Below are positions 45,575 to 57,671 of a stretch of 64,000 nt of DNA, one piece after another (position 1 is the stretch's first letter; the number at the start of each line of letters is the position of its first letter). The translations under genes were made by a program, and so were the position numbers. The notes under the pieces are model-generated. The model saw only the letters and a list, made by a program, of their open reading frames with translations, was not told where the DNA came from and made no database searches. Origin of the DNA: Schistocerca nitens (Eukaryota; Arthropoda; Insecta; Orthoptera; Acrididae); assembly GCF_023898315.1 (NCBI RefSeq), contig NC_064616.1:709557389-709621388 (forward strand), written 5' to 3'.

Positions 45575-46730
45575 AAAATTTCAGTGAACTTCACAATTTC
45601 CCTCTTGTTCGGAACATTGATTGATTTCAGTCGTAGTGAGTAGACTTTGGTTGTTATTTTATACGCGTAAGCCAGGAGTTTGGTACCGACTTAGTGCTTT
45701 TTTTCTTTACTCGTTCCTTCGGAATACTTAGATACGCACCATCTCCACAAAGCACGCCAATAGCTAAGAATTGTAAGTTAAACGTGATTTACAGTGAATA
45801 AACATTAAATTAAAAATTATCGTGTGTCACCGAGCGTCATTTAGCTACGAACCTACAATTCTGTAGTTGCAGGGTCTTGAGGTAGCTGCAGTGAGCTGCA
45901 GTTTGGACTTGAGCGACATAATACGGAAGTGTGTGGTCTCCTACATAAAGGGACGGTATCTCTACAAGCACAGTTCGATCATAACGACACATATAAGTGG
46001 AGCGAAGCTGGCACTGACTTTACAATCTCTTACCTTCACAAAGTTCCAACTCCGTATTTTGAATCAAGTGTGAAAACGACAACGATCTAATTTCGAATTT
46101 TGACAGAAAGCGTGAGCAAAACAAAGTATGCACTTCAAAGAAGAGTGGGATTAACTGAGAAGCCGTGAGATAGCAGGAACAGTCCAGAATGACAACCACG
46201 AGCAACATCTCACTACAACAGCAAAATAAGTACAGCGTACTATACACTCAGCGAAATGGACAGCTTAATAGATTGTAGCGAATTGGTTTAGCCACGGCTA
46301 GCACCATGGCTGTTGCGAATCACCTGTGCAAATAACTAACTATTCTGGTTCCGAGCCTGTTCCCAGAGAAGATATCAGCTGCATGAACTGAAAGCAGCCC
46401 GAGAGTTTTCATCAATCTCTTGAGGTTTTCCGTTTTTAAAGGTCATATTTCCATAAAATATCGACATGGATATCTCACACAATATTGCAAACACATTTGC
46501 AATCAAAATTATTTATTTAACACTAAAATATATAATGGATTACAAAAAGGAAGCCAAATACCCAAATGAAATATAAGAACATTTTTTTAATTGTAATGTT
46601 TTGGTACTATATAATGTAATACTTAAAACTAGAATTATTCACTGTCTTAACTCGTTACAAGAAAAGCTAATTTTACTTTGAAAAAAGAATTTTTGATTGT
46701 AAACGTCACAAACATTTCTGTCAGATGAAA
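45575..46730. other. No gene recognised
   Basis: 1.15 kb next to the piggyBac-like pseudogene. It may contain that element's 3' flank and terminal repeat, but no matched terminus was found. Confidence 0.4.
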
Positions 46731-46734
46731 AATG

Positions 46735-48535
46735 CTGATCAGTCTGTATCCATTTCATTTTCGTTTTGAGGCTGACAACAATTATTGCACGTAACTGACG
46801 TGGTTGAATGTCGTAGACAGACGTTTCTTCCACATTCACCGCATTCTGGCTTTGTTTTTATATTCTTTTTTGAGCCACACAAATAACATATTCCTCTCCT
46901 TGTAGGGGTTGATACAGCTGGATAAACTACGTCACACTCTCTGTAATTTTCCAAAAATACTAACAAATCTTTTGGTAAATGCTTCAATTTAGCTCTTTCT
47001 TTCAGGGTCTCGCTCATCAGTTTCAAAGATAACGCATGTAAGAATTGTCTTCTCGTTTTTTCTTTCATATTACTTGTGTTGAATTGAAAAATGCATAACG
47101 AATTTATTCCTGCCAAGTCAAGTAAGCGGAAAAATATACATGCAGGCCACCTTTGTGTTGTTCTTGATGTTGAAATACTGGAGCACATGAGGTCTACAGT
47201 ATCAACTCCACCTTTGGTTGAATTATAGTCCGTGATTTGTAAAGGTTTTTTGGTATCTTCATCAATGATGTCGGTGCCATGCATTGTGGAGAGCACTACT
47301 ACAGCTTTCCTCTTTTTTTTTTTTTTTTTTTTAAATCATAGAAATCAAAGTTTTGTCATCTTGACAACCGAACATGTAGTCTCCTGCCACTGCATTTCCA
47401 TTTACTGTCACAAATTCTGGGGGAATTTCTTTTTTATTTTTTCTCATTGTACCTAAAATGTGAGGCCTTTGCTAAGGAAGTATTCAGCCAACGGGTAACG
47501 TGAAAAATGATTATCAGTTGTTACATTTCTATTTGTTCCTTCTATGCATTCAACCAATCTAGCGACCAAGTCGTATGGTTTGTTGGAGAGTATGTTAGGG
47601 CCTGGCACTTGTTTTCCGCAGTACACTTCTAAATTATATGTATAAAAAGTGCGTGCATCACACAATGCATACATTAACCCGTATTTGGCTGGTTTTTGAG
47701 ACATGTACTGGATGAATGAACGTCGTCCTCTAAACGCAACCAACATCTCATCAACAGTGACAAATTCCCCTAAACAATGATTTTTGGCTGTTAGCAATGA
47801 AAGAAGACAAAATTTCTCGTATAGGAGCAAGTTTGTCCGTTGCTTGACGTTCCAATCTGGTGTTTAGGTCATCAAATCTTATAGCTCGTAGCAAAAATCT
47901 AAATCTATTTAGGCTGAAATTGGCTCGCAAAATTGTCAGACCTGTTCCATTGCTATTAAAATATTAAGAGAAATTTGCACGGTTTCCTCTTTTGACCGCA
48001 ATCAGAAACAGAGCACTAAACAATGGTAGCATTTCAGCCGTTGTTGTCGGCTTATAACCCCTTTCACGTACTTGAGAGTTACTGCTTCCTTCTGCCAGTG
48101 CTTGACGTGCCAATTTTTTCCTTTCAGTATGAATATTCGTGTACCTTACGATCCCTTCTACCATTTCGGGAGTTATTATACACTGAAAACTTTCCAGTCG
48201 AGTTTAACACTGTCTGGCTTCTACTCTAGGACCTGGTAGAGTTTTGATTACATTTTTGGACTTTGATATTGTGCTGGTAATATTGGCACTAGTAGCCCAA
48301 ATAATTTCCATGTCCCTGCCCATATAAAATCGGATGTCATTTGTTGGTAGCTCCTGTGGATCTATGTCATTTTCTCCCCCGTTTTCCAAGTCTCGTAAGC
48401 GCTCGCAAGGCGGTAACTGACCGCCGAGCGTGTTCGGACCTATTTGAACTTGTCCTGAGAGGCAGAGAGGCGCGACTTGGACGAACTTTGAGCAGCATCT
48501 GTCGGAAAAAGGTGGAACTAGAGAATACATGTGCC
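46735..48535 (-). pseudogene. piggyBac-like transposase
   Basis: Minus-strand frames cover most of a piggyBac transposase. Frame 48530-48204 has a piggyBac-like N-terminal stretch ending SKNVIKTLPGPR. Frame 48164-47964 has TPEMVEGIVRYTNIH-like text with AEMLPLFSALFLIAVKRGN. Frame 47830-47453 has FVTVDEMLVAFRGRRSFIQY (first catalytic D), KPAKYGLMYALCD, and NVTTDNHFSRYPLAEYF (second D). A break with a poly-T insert follows. Frame 47296-46739 has DYNSTKGGVDTVDLMCSSIS (later catalytic D residues) and a C-terminal Cys-rich domain, CYLCGSKK ... CGECGRNVCLRH ... CNNC. About three breaks. Terminal repeats and TTAA targets were not found. Confidence 0.88.
47311..47331. repeat. Poly-T tract interrupting the piggyBac frame
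   Basis: About 20 T between codons for AGDYMFGCQDD and VVLSTMHG; the frame is lost here. Confidence 0.85.
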
Positions 48536-48611
48536 TCCCGCCGCCTCGTTACCTTTGTGGAGTAAGTATGGCGCGAAATTGCAAAAAGGTGGTCACTTCA
48601 CCGCCCGCGCG

Positions 48612-48835
48612 AGCGCGTGAAGGTTAAGGTATTGGACTCGCATACGAGAGGAATGGGCTTCAAATCACTATCCAACCACTCAGAATGAGGCTTTCTGTGG
48701 GTTCCTCGAAGCGATTAAGATGAATGCAAGTATGGCTCCTTTGAAAGCAAACAGCCGCTTCCCTTTCATATTCGTGCCCTAACCGAGATTGCGCTCCGAC
48801 GGGACGTTGAACTGAATCTTTCATCAACGTGGAGT
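48612..48835 (+). mobile_element. SINE-B copy, near full length but diverged
   Basis: ggttaaggtattggactcgc (head), gtgggttcctcgaagcgatt, ggctcctttgaaagc, cttccctttcatattcg and ccgagattgcgctccgacgg follow the SINE-B order with about 25-30% changes by eye. Confidence 0.65.
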
Positions 48836-49248
48836 GTGGCTCGGCGGCTCAGTGGGTTCCAAACGTCCGTGATCCAATCCCCAGTTATTCCTAGTCACTT
48901 ACCAGTTATTTCACCTCTGGCAATGATACGTTAATTTTTTATACCACTTATTGTTACCAAGCTGCAACGTGGTTCGTGTCAAACTGTAGGTCTCCCTATA
49001 ACTTGTTGGGTAAGCGACGCTCCGCCGGTACGGACGCGCCCAATCGAACGACCTGCCGCACGCACCTGCCAGTCAGAGTGGTGGGGGAAGCCGCGAGCGA
49101 GCTGAAGCGACATTCGCCCCGGCGCGCTGAAGAGACCTCTCTTCCTCTAACGCCGAAGATGACTGGGCGCGCGATTTGCAAGCTGCAAAGTCATGACGCG
49201 TCGCTGATCCTCCTATCGTGGCGCGACTGATGGAACAATTTACGGCGG
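48836..49248. other. No gene recognised; GC-rich patch
   Basis: 49000-49230 is clearly richer in GC and CpG than its surroundings, with an 84-codon frame of no known type. It could be part of an unrecognised repeat or a regulatory island. Confidence 0.35.
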
Positions 49249-49457
49249 GGCCGCAGCTCGTGGTCGTGCGGTAGCGTTCTCGCTTACCGCGCCCGGGTTC
49301 TCGGGTTCGATTCCCGGCGGGGTCAGGGTTTTTTTCTGCCTCGTGATGACTGGGTGTTGTGTGCTGTCCTTAGGTTAGTTAGGTTTAAGTAGTTCTAAGT
49401 TCTAGGGGACTGATGACCATGGATGTTAAGTCCCATAGTGCTCAGCGCCATTTGAAG
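49249..49457 (+). mobile_element. SINE-G copy (Gly-like head)
   Basis: Same head as at 5.26 kb (gctcgtggtcgtgcggtagc, box B ggttcgattcccggc) and the SINE-A body and tail. The 10-bp duplication tttacggcgg is at 49239-49248 and 49458-49467. The anticodon-position bases read ACC here, not CCC. Confidence 0.94.
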
Positions 49458-49467
49458 TTTACGGCGG

Positions 49468-50294
49468 CAATGTGTAACGCTATGCAGACTGCGCTGTGAG
49501 CAATAAAGTAGCGACCTACGGTGGAGACACCAGCAGCCCCGATCGCGGTTTTTTGATGTTTCCCTTGATCGTGAGGTGAATGACGGAGCTGTCCCCACAA
49601 GCCCTTCCAAATAAATTCCTAATTAGGAGAGATAAAATGAAGCCCTTCCACTTGTCAAGAAATAAACAGAGCCAACATTAAGTAGTTAGTATCTAGGCCC
49701 AGTTCAGTTGTCGCTCTTAATGGCCCATCCAGCTCCATTAGAGTTGCGAATGAAAAAGTAAGACAGTTCAAAGGCAAGAGCATATCACATACAGAAATAG
49801 CTTGCGTAGTAAAGCGCTGTGTGTTCATACCAAATTTCAGCTAGAAGACAGCTTTACCTATACTTCTTTAATAGCGTGCAGTCCTACAACCAAAATATTA
49901 CTGATATTTTATAATACATTTGAAAGGACGCTATTTCTACGCCTAATGCCATGGTTCTTTCAGACGAAAACATGTGAGGGTCGCACAGACAGTAATGGAC
50001 CACTTTTTCTTTCTTCCGTAATGATAAGGCACGTTCGATAAATAATACAAAACTTTCCTTTCTGAAAGCATGTTTCTTTTATTCAGGATTCCAGTAACCA
50101 TATTATTCCCCACAGTTTGGCAACAAAACCTACTCATAATCTGATTCCAGAAAGTCCTTCTCACCATCTGGTTTATGTTCTTTAAGTTGGTCGTCTGTAG
50201 TTGTTCTTTTTATTGTCCTTCTTCATACGGGAGTGAGTAGAAGAATTCATGATGGATAGGGAGGATAAATGGAAGCAAGCCCAGAAGATTTTTG
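49468..50294. other. No gene recognised
   Basis: 0.8 kb without recognised features. Confidence 0.45.
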
Positions 50295-50296
50295 TA

Positions 50297-51586
50297 CGAG
50301 GGGCGTTTGAAAAGACCGTGCAAAGTCCGAGAGATGGCACCACCGACGCGTATCGAGGTCATGTTTAGTTAGCAGCATCGTTGGAAAGAACGCACACCAA
50401 GTTTCAGCCATATTGGTCTATTTCTTTAAATTTGGCATTCGTGTGAATCAAGGAAGTCGAGTGATTGTCAGAAAATGGACAAAAAAGAATTCCGTGTGGT
50501 GATTAAACATTACTTTACGAAAGGCAGAACGCATCAGTAGACTAAAGAGAAGCTTCATAAACTTTACAGTGACTCTGCACCTTCGATTAGAACTGTTTAT
50601 AAGTGGTTTCAAAATTTTCGGAGTGGCCACGTGGGCACAAGTGATGCTGAACGTTCTGGACGCCCTGTGGAAGTTACGACTCCAGAAATAATTGATAAAA
50701 TCCATGATATGGTGATGGATGACAGAAGAGTTAAGGTGCGTGAGACTGCTCGTGCTGTGCGCATCTCGAATGAATGGGTACATAATATTTTGCATAAACA
50801 TTTGGACATGAGAAAGCTATCGGCAAGATGGGTTCCGCGATTTATCACGCTTGACCAAAAACGGAATCGTGTGAAGTGTTGCATGGATGGTTTGCAGCTG
50901 TTAAGGAAGAATCCGCAGTACTTTAAGCGTCGTTTCGTCACTGTGGATGAAACATGGATACATTACTATACTCCTGAGACCAAACATCAATCTAAACAAT
51001 GGGTTACCAAGGGAGAATCTGCACCAGAAAAGGCGAAGACCATTCCTTCGGCAGGAAAGGTTATGGCGACTGTCTTTGGGATTCGTAAGGGATAATCCTC
51101 ATCGACTATCTGGAAAAGGGTAAAACTATTACAGGTTCATATTATTCATCGTTATTGGACCGTTTGAAAACCGAGCTGCAAGAAAAACGCCGGCGATTGG
51201 ACCGCAAAAAAGTCCTCTTCCATCACGACAATGCACCAGCACACAACTCAGTAGTTGTGGTCGCAAAATTAATGGAAATAGGATTCCAACTCGTTTCACA
51301 TCCCCCTATTCTCCAGACTTGGCTCCCTCGGACTACCATTTGTTCCCCAATTTGAAGAAATGGCTGGCAGGACAAAGATTTTATTCGAACGAGGAGGTGA
51401 TTGCGGCAACTAATAGCTATTTTGCATACTTGGGCAATTCCTATTATTCGGAAGGGATTAACAAATTAGAACAGCTTTTGACGAAGTGTATAAGTCTAAA
51501 AGGAGACTATCTCGAAAAATAAGAAAGGTTTACCCCAAACACGTAAGTAGTTTTTATTTTTGCACGGACTTTTCAAATGCCCCTCG
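50297..51586 (+). mobile_element. mariner element, complete ends
   Basis: Inverted ends of about 28 bp: cgaggggcgtttgaaaagac on the left, and, reversed, cgaggggcatttgaaaagtc on the right, both continuing cgtgcaaa. TA lies at 50295-50296 and 51587-51588. The length of 1290 bp is full size for mariner. Confidence 0.96.
50475..51522 (+). pseudogene. mariner transposase, DD34D, three lesions
   Basis: Starts ATG at 50475 (DKKEFRVVIKHYF). Lesions: TAG at 50538, a one-base loss near 51090 (frame ends in FGIRKG), and another near 51300. Landmarks: helix-turn-helix at 50590-50780, RFVTVDETWIHYYTPETK (first D at 50946), LFHHDNAPAHNS (second D at 51227) and, after the last shift, LAPSDYHLFPNLKKWLAG (third D at 51331). 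With the lost base counted, the second and third D are 34 residues apart, as in classical mariners. It would be about 350 codons. The few lesions suggest a moderately recent insertion. Confidence 0.93.
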
Positions 51587-51589
51587 TAT

Positions 51590-53555
51590 TTAGGAAGTTT
51601 AATCTCTGGATAATGGTTTTACAGAGGTGACAAGACGACATTCGTGGGAGTTTTGCCTTTTCTGTCAGGGTTTTCTAGACACAAGCACAAATGTACCTCG
51701 TTAGTGCCAACTGTTTCGTGACATCTTGCAACTAGTTTTCTTTTCGTTCACTAGGGAGCAGCATAGAGTGGGCTTTCACTTTTATCCCTTTGCCACAACA
51801 ATTTTACACGCTTCACCATGCACTATAATTAGACACACTTATTTTTCTGGGAACCTTCACTTGTACCTCTTTGTTTCTGACCCTCTCAATTGGTCGTAGC
51901 CGAGGACACAAGTTCAGTGAAGTTTAATTCAGCGTTACGGCATTAGCAGAAAGTGTAACAACACCCTATTTGATATAAGAAATGAACAGAATCTGGTGGG
52001 TAGCGCTGCTGTGATAAACAGTCGTGCACCTCCAAGTACAGTGATTATCTTGACACATTCAAAAGTCCGGCAGCTATCACTATTATATGGTACAGCGTCA
52101 AATATACAGGCCTATTAGCTATGTGTTCTCGTGTCTCATCAGATTTTGGCAGTGCTGACATGCAGGAAAAAAGTTGCCACGTCAGTCCACTACATAGTTG
52201 GCCTGAATTAGAGGGTAGTTCCCACTTGGTGCTGTCACCCGCACATCAGTCAGTACAGCTGACTGTCTTTTGTGGTTTTCAACCATTTATTATTGACTGT
52301 GCTGACTGATTCGCAAATATCGGTCAAACTGCTGCTGCAAATCTCTTCCAGGTCCAGCTGTTTCTAAATGATTCCTAGAGTCCCGCTCCAAGTCCAAATG
52401 TTTGTCATTCTGCATTTTCCCTTCACTCTGCACTTCCTCTGGAAACAGAGCTTGCGTCTCTTAACGACTGGATGGTAGTATGGGTCCCTCCGCCAGTCAC
52501 GAGTGTCATTGTAAGACTTTTCTCATAGCTTGTTTGTTGACTGATTCCTCTCGCCTTGTTACCAAAGACCCCGAATTTGTATAATTTAACACAGGTGTTT
52601 GTGATGTTGGTTTCTGGCTATCAACTTGTGTTGATTCAGGTATCTGCTTGCCGGCGCTATTAGCGCTCTCCCCTAGAGGACGTCATTGACGCCAGCAATA
52701 CTGCCGTTTACAAGATAGCGAGGCCAGCGGGAGTTACGGCACGCTATAGACAATAGTATTCAACTGAACAGCACCACGATGACACAAATCTGTTTCCATG
52801 ACTGATGTAGTACCGTATTCAGGGTATTCAGCGGTACTGTAGAGACGTCGATACTTTTATAGGTAGCGTCTTCTCCGGTATCGGCAAATACTTACGTCAC
52901 GTAGAACCTTCGACCGTCGATTACGGACTACAGGAGTTTTATTCCAGAATTCCATTTCCATGGTCGTGCTGCTTCCTGGAATCCGCCAAATAGAAGAACA
53001 ATTACGTGATGTGGTTTAGAGTGCTGAAAACGAACTCGGCATTGATCCATAAACCAGTGGAAAGTACATGGAATGGTGGGTTACAGTACGTTATGTGGGT
53101 CTCAAATGAACTAATAAAATCCTAACATCGGCCAGAACTAATGGCTTGGCTCTCACGTCGCCATAACGTACGCTACAGTTGGGATTCAAACATTTTCCAG
53201 TACAAAATGATAAGTTTCCCACAACAACAAAAAAAAAGAAGATATAATAGAGTTTGTTTGACTGGCCTGCTCATAGCCTGGTTTGAGCCCATAGAAGAGT
53301 GTGATGAACTATAAAAATGAAATATTCAGGTTTAACTCATGTCGACGACAAAGTTAATAGATGTGGAGTGTTAGTTCGAATTGGACAAGGATGGAGAAAG
53401 AAAATGACCGTGCCTTTTTTTAAGATACCATCGTATCGTCATTTGTTTTAACAGGCGTAGGAAAAACAGAGGTAACTGCAACCACTGCGTCACTTTGCAC
53501 GGTGGCTGGATAAAATAATCGCATACGGGCCATATTATTCTCCTGTAAAGCCGAC
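51590..53555. other. 2 kb with no recognised gene
   Basis: Short frames (up to 67 codons), no motif. 52640-52740 is GC-richer and includes gccggcgctattagcgctc, but nothing nameable. Confidence 0.5.
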
Positions 53556-53566
53556 ACTATTCACTA

Positions 53567-53753
53567 CTAGCCGCGCGGTTTCAGGCGCCTTGCCACAGTT
53601 CGCGCGGCTCCCCACGTCGGAGGTTCGAGTCCTCCCTCGGGTGTGTGTGTGTTGTCCTTAGCGTAAGTTACTTTAAGTTAGATTAAGTAGTGCGTAAGCC
53701 TAGGGACCGATGACCTCAGAAGTTTGGTCCTATAGGAACTTACCACAAAAAAT
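53567..53753 (+). mobile_element. SINE-C copy
   Basis: tRNA-like head (ctagccgcgcggtttcaggc, box B ggttcgagtcctccc), a body related to SINE-A (taagttagattaagtagtgc) and a distinct tail (gatgacctcagaagtttggt). 9-bp duplication tattcacta at 53558-53566 and 53754-53762. Confidence 0.9.
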
Positions 53754-53947
53754 TATTCACTATATTTCTCGAATTACAGATGCAAATTCTAGCTTTAGTG
53801 TACCAGAACATAGTGGAAAGTTATCCTCGAACTTTAGACTCTTCTATGGTAGGCAAAGAGGATCTTACGTGCTAATGTGTTCTTTGCTGGCGTCTTTGGA
53901 ATAAACACCAACTAATGTCGAGTGATATTTGGGCAAATATTGTATTT

Positions 53948-54128
53948 AAAAAAAAATGGTTCAAATGGCTCTGAGCACTATGGGATTGAACATCTGAGGT
54001 CATCAGTCCCCTAGAACTTAGAACTACTTAAAGCTAACTATCCTAACGACATCACACACATCCATGCCCGAGGCAGGATTCGAACCTGCGACTGTAGCGC
54101 CTAGAACCGCTCGGCCACACCGGCCAGC
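53948..54128 (-). mobile_element. SINE-A copy with a 27-bp head deletion
   Basis: Reverse orientation. Relative to other copies, the segment between gcgac and tgtagcgcc is missing: the deletion joins two near-identical gac(c/t)gtagcg repeats and removes the variable-arm/anticodon part of the head while keeping boxes A and B. 8-bp duplication ttgtattt at 53940-53947 and 54129-54136. Confidence 0.93.
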
Positions 54129-54136
54129 TTGTATTT

Positions 54137-55280
54137 CACACGCATCGTACAAGAAACAGGAATGTAGGTCGTCCTAAAAGCCTATAAAGTCTGACCACAG
54201 CACAGAACCGTTTTTACTTCGATGGTAACGATGCCAACATGATTAAGAACGATGATGGGTGAAAGGAATGTCTGACAAATAGCCTGCACCTATACGCTTT
54301 AGAATACGCATGTGTTCTCCTTGTTATGCTCCCGTCACTTCCATAAAGATTAAGTACTATACGAAAGTAATGGACACAGAGAACAATCGTATCGCTTTAC
54401 ACCGCCAGCAGCACTTAAGATCGTTGCTAAGCTTTCGTTCCCATTGACAGACACCATATAGCTGATAAGAAGTTCATTGCAGCTCTTTTGTCGCATTTTC
54501 TTCTTCCGGTGTCGAGTTTATTAAATATTGTTGGCACTGGTGGAACGTGTGTGTTGAGCTTTCTTGACATGCTTTTCTGCAAACGAAATTATGCATTGTT
54601 TTTGTTGTCAGTACTTGTTACAAAGCACCTAGAGACTGAACTTATGTAGAGTGTAAGTGCTTTCCACTGTCACGCGATGTACGAGACCTTACCCAAATCC
54701 TGAAAACTTGGCCATTATCTAGCCAGGTTGTCGAATTCCTGCATTTCTCCTTGAGTTATACCAGTCTCTTCACCAAGACATATAGGCTACGTATTCTAAT
54801 CTTTATCTTTGCCTGTTCTTATGCTGTAATCTTTTTCACTGAACCCACTGCAAGGCTGACTAGTCCAACAATGTCCTTTATTCCGAAAAGCAGTTTGTAC
54901 ACTGGTCTCTTTGAATATTATACGAGGAAAAGGAGGAAATTCCTGTCTTCCACAGACGATTTTGTCTTCGTTATTTTCGTGTATGACGTGGAAATCAAGT
55001 GTCAGCTTGTCCTGATTAATTGTTCTTTCTATAAGGCTTTTAGAAATATTCGTTTGTGTGTTGCTGAAAAAATGTGCTGTATTTTCATATAAATGTTTGT
55101 TTTCATCCAAACTTGATCAGTGGTGATTAATGACGTCTGTAATATCTGGCGTCGTAGGAATGTATAAAAAGAGTGTAATACGTTTTGTATGTACAACTAA
55201 CCATGAGAAAGCGTTTTGCAAGATTTTTGCCGCATTTGTTGAGTATTGACTAAAACCAAATGCGAAAACATACATATGAA
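54137..55280. other. No gene recognised
   Basis: 1.1 kb; overlapping frames of 113 (plus) and 104 (minus) codons at about 54751-55110 have no known motif and are probably chance frames. Confidence 0.45.
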
Positions 55281-55284
55281 CAGT

Positions 55285-55740
55285 GTTTGGAATGTTGCAA
55301 AAAGACCTGTTTTATTGCCCCGATGTGTTACTGCAAATGAGGCGTGTGGCCATTACTTAACGCCAGAAAGAAAACGGCAGTCAAAGATGTGGCTGAAGGC
55401 CGGTGACCCAGAATCATAAAATTCGAGGACGATTTCACACGCCATAAACAACATGGCCAGTGTTTCCTGTGCTGTGTACGGGAATTTTCTTATTGATTAC
55501 CTTGCAAGGGCAAAACAATAACTGGCGAATAATAGGCTAGCCTTTTCGATGAAGTGGATGAAACAACACGTGAAAAGAGGTCCATATTTTAAAAGAAATA
55601 AACTTTAACTTTCCTCAGGAGTATGCAATGGAAATACTGAGAGATTTTTAAGTATGAATGGAAGAATCACCTCAGATTTGTCACCGTTTGACTTCCACCT
55701 ATTCCCACACCTAAAACAACTTTTTGCTGGATAATGTCTT
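55285..55740 (+). pseudogene. mariner-like transposase remnant, very old
   Basis: Conceptual pieces in order: TANEACGHYLTPERKRQSKM near 55330-55390, corresponding to the mariner TVDETW..TPETKRQS block with the catalytic D replaced by N; a VYGNFLIDYLARAKQ-like stretch near 55475-55520; and LSPFDFHLFPHLKQLFAG-like text near 55675-55735 (third acidic region). No ends found. Confidence 0.7.
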
Positions 55741-57120
55741 TTTGTATTATGTTTCATCTATGAACTTCCCTAGCCTCACAGTGTAAATATCTCTCAAGCG
55801 ATATTATCCATATCTATAGCTGTTCAGCTACTTTTTTTTCCATGTCACTGCACTATTACACTAGGTATCGCAGTTGCGTTAGAGGCAGTATAAACTGGCT
55901 TGGCTAACAATTTTCAGACTACACATGCAGATGTTCGAAATTTGATTCAAGGTTAGTCGTTTCTGGCTATTATCATTACTTACGTCTCCGGCAGTGCTTT
56001 GCGTGTGTGAACAATGTCAACATACATTGTGCGTTGGAGTCCGCGCTAAACTGTATATGCCCCTGCCTGTGTAATCCTGATGAAATACCAAATAAAACTC
56101 GGGTCATGTCTAGTAAAGCTCTGTAGTGTACAATCCAAGTTCATTATTTTACTATAGAAGAACTGAAAAAAATTACCCGATAAAAAATTACAGAATTCTT
56201 CGACAAAAGGAAGAAGTGACATCAAATATTCATAGGGAGTGAGACAAGAAACGAAACACGTTTAGAGCGCAGCACTGTATTAGGTGAACACTGCATAAAG
56301 GCCAATTTGTCAGACAGTAACCTATATTGTGATCATGTGAAGTTCTTGGCCAGTCGTTACGAAATCTTGTGGTATATATATATACATGTGACTGGACAGC
56401 AAATAGGTAGTGAGAGTTCAACTGTAGTGGGGCTACAAGATGTATGTCGTTTCGTTAAGGACCAATTATAGGAAAAGGGAGACTTTTACCTCGATCTCGG
56501 ATATTGCTGCATATTTGGAGCTACTTGAAGTTGTGACACGGGAAAACTTTGATATCTCAGGAAGACTGTGTACGGTGGCGTAAGATAGCAAGTCGAGGAT
56601 GGTATCAGCTTTGATGAAGAGTGCATTACGACAGTGATCATCTAGAAAATATAGCAGTCCACTCTCACGCTGAATCATTAGCTAACCCGACTTGCCCACT
56701 AAACCGAACTTACCAACTGACATGTCTGACAAATGGATCTGTTAACCTGACTACTCGCGATCTGTCCCATTCGTAGGTGGAAATGGACGAATACGGGTAT
56801 GGTTCCGTCGGCAAGGTGCTACACTGAGGTTGCAGCTTTAGGTCACGTTCACGTGGCAACAATCTGATCTCTGGTGCTTGTAAGTAAAAACACCCCAAAT
56901 TTTTAGTTTTCCAATTTACTTGTGGGCTCAGTGCAATAAACAATATTGTTTTTTTTTCAAAATAGTAATGGTACCATTCAAGAAGAAATGGTAGGTCACT
57001 CATATCATCTGTATGAATACGTAAAAAGACGTGGGACGAACTTTAATCATCGTAAATAGACCCGAGATTTCATCTAATGACGCATCCGTAACGGATGTGA
57101 AAATGGCAGCATAAGGGAGA
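55741..57120. other. 1.4 kb with no recognised gene
   Basis: No motif in frames up to 97 codons. Confidence 0.45.
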
Positions 57121-57124
57121 ATAT

Positions 57125-57240
57125 GTTATTGAGTCTAACTTGCGTGGTGGATAAGTAGTTTGCCCATTGGATTCGCATTCGGGACGAACGACTTTCACGT
57201 CGGTGTACTTACATCATAATTTATGTTTAACATTGTTTTC
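57125..57240 (+). mobile_element. SINE-B head fragment, diverged
   Basis: tttgcccattggattcgcat, tcgggacgaacgactttcac, then catcataatttatgttt align with the SINE-B head and start of its body. The rest is missing. Confidence 0.5.
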
Positions 57241-57658
57241 GTGACTGAAGAAGGCCAGTGCTGGGATAATTCCGCACCAGAGTCATGTATGCCAGTCGAG
57301 AAGTTTTTCGCGGTCGAATCGGAGTGATTCGCGACTCCACCGTAAGCGGCGTGAGTGTCGCACACATTGGACCGTGCTTCTGGAGTCGTAGTTTTCTGGT
57401 TCGAACACGCGGACTCCGAAGTCAGTCGCATGCTAGCGCGAGCCCGGATCTTGTTTACTCGTCCTTTGCTCGTTTTTTCAAAGGTGGTGAATTCTTCGCG
57501 CTGCCGCACTCGTATACTTCCCGTATTGGTCTCTGGCTGTGAGTTCAGACTCACTGCTCGCCGGTTAGGCTGACATCCGCTGTCACTCGCGGGCGCCAAG
57601 TGCCGTGGTACTTCACGCTCATCCCGAGCGTTTTACATGGACACTATCACCTCGCTTA
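57241..57658. other. GC-rich patch without recognised gene
   Basis: 57270-57620 is CpG-rich, with long overlapping frames on both strands (134 codons minus, 85 and 72 plus) that show no known domain. Long frames on both strands are expected in GC-rich DNA with few stops. Function unknown. Confidence 0.4.
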
Positions 57659-57671
57659 GTGAGATATAACA

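Noticed and set aside
54751..55110. Overlapping 113- and 104-codon frames on opposite strands
   Set aside because: No motif, low-complexity hydrophobic content, opposite-strand mirror; likely chance.
57195..57599. 134-codon minus-strand frame as a host gene
   Set aside because: Lies in a GC-rich patch with open frames on both strands; no domain, no splice or start context that could be argued.
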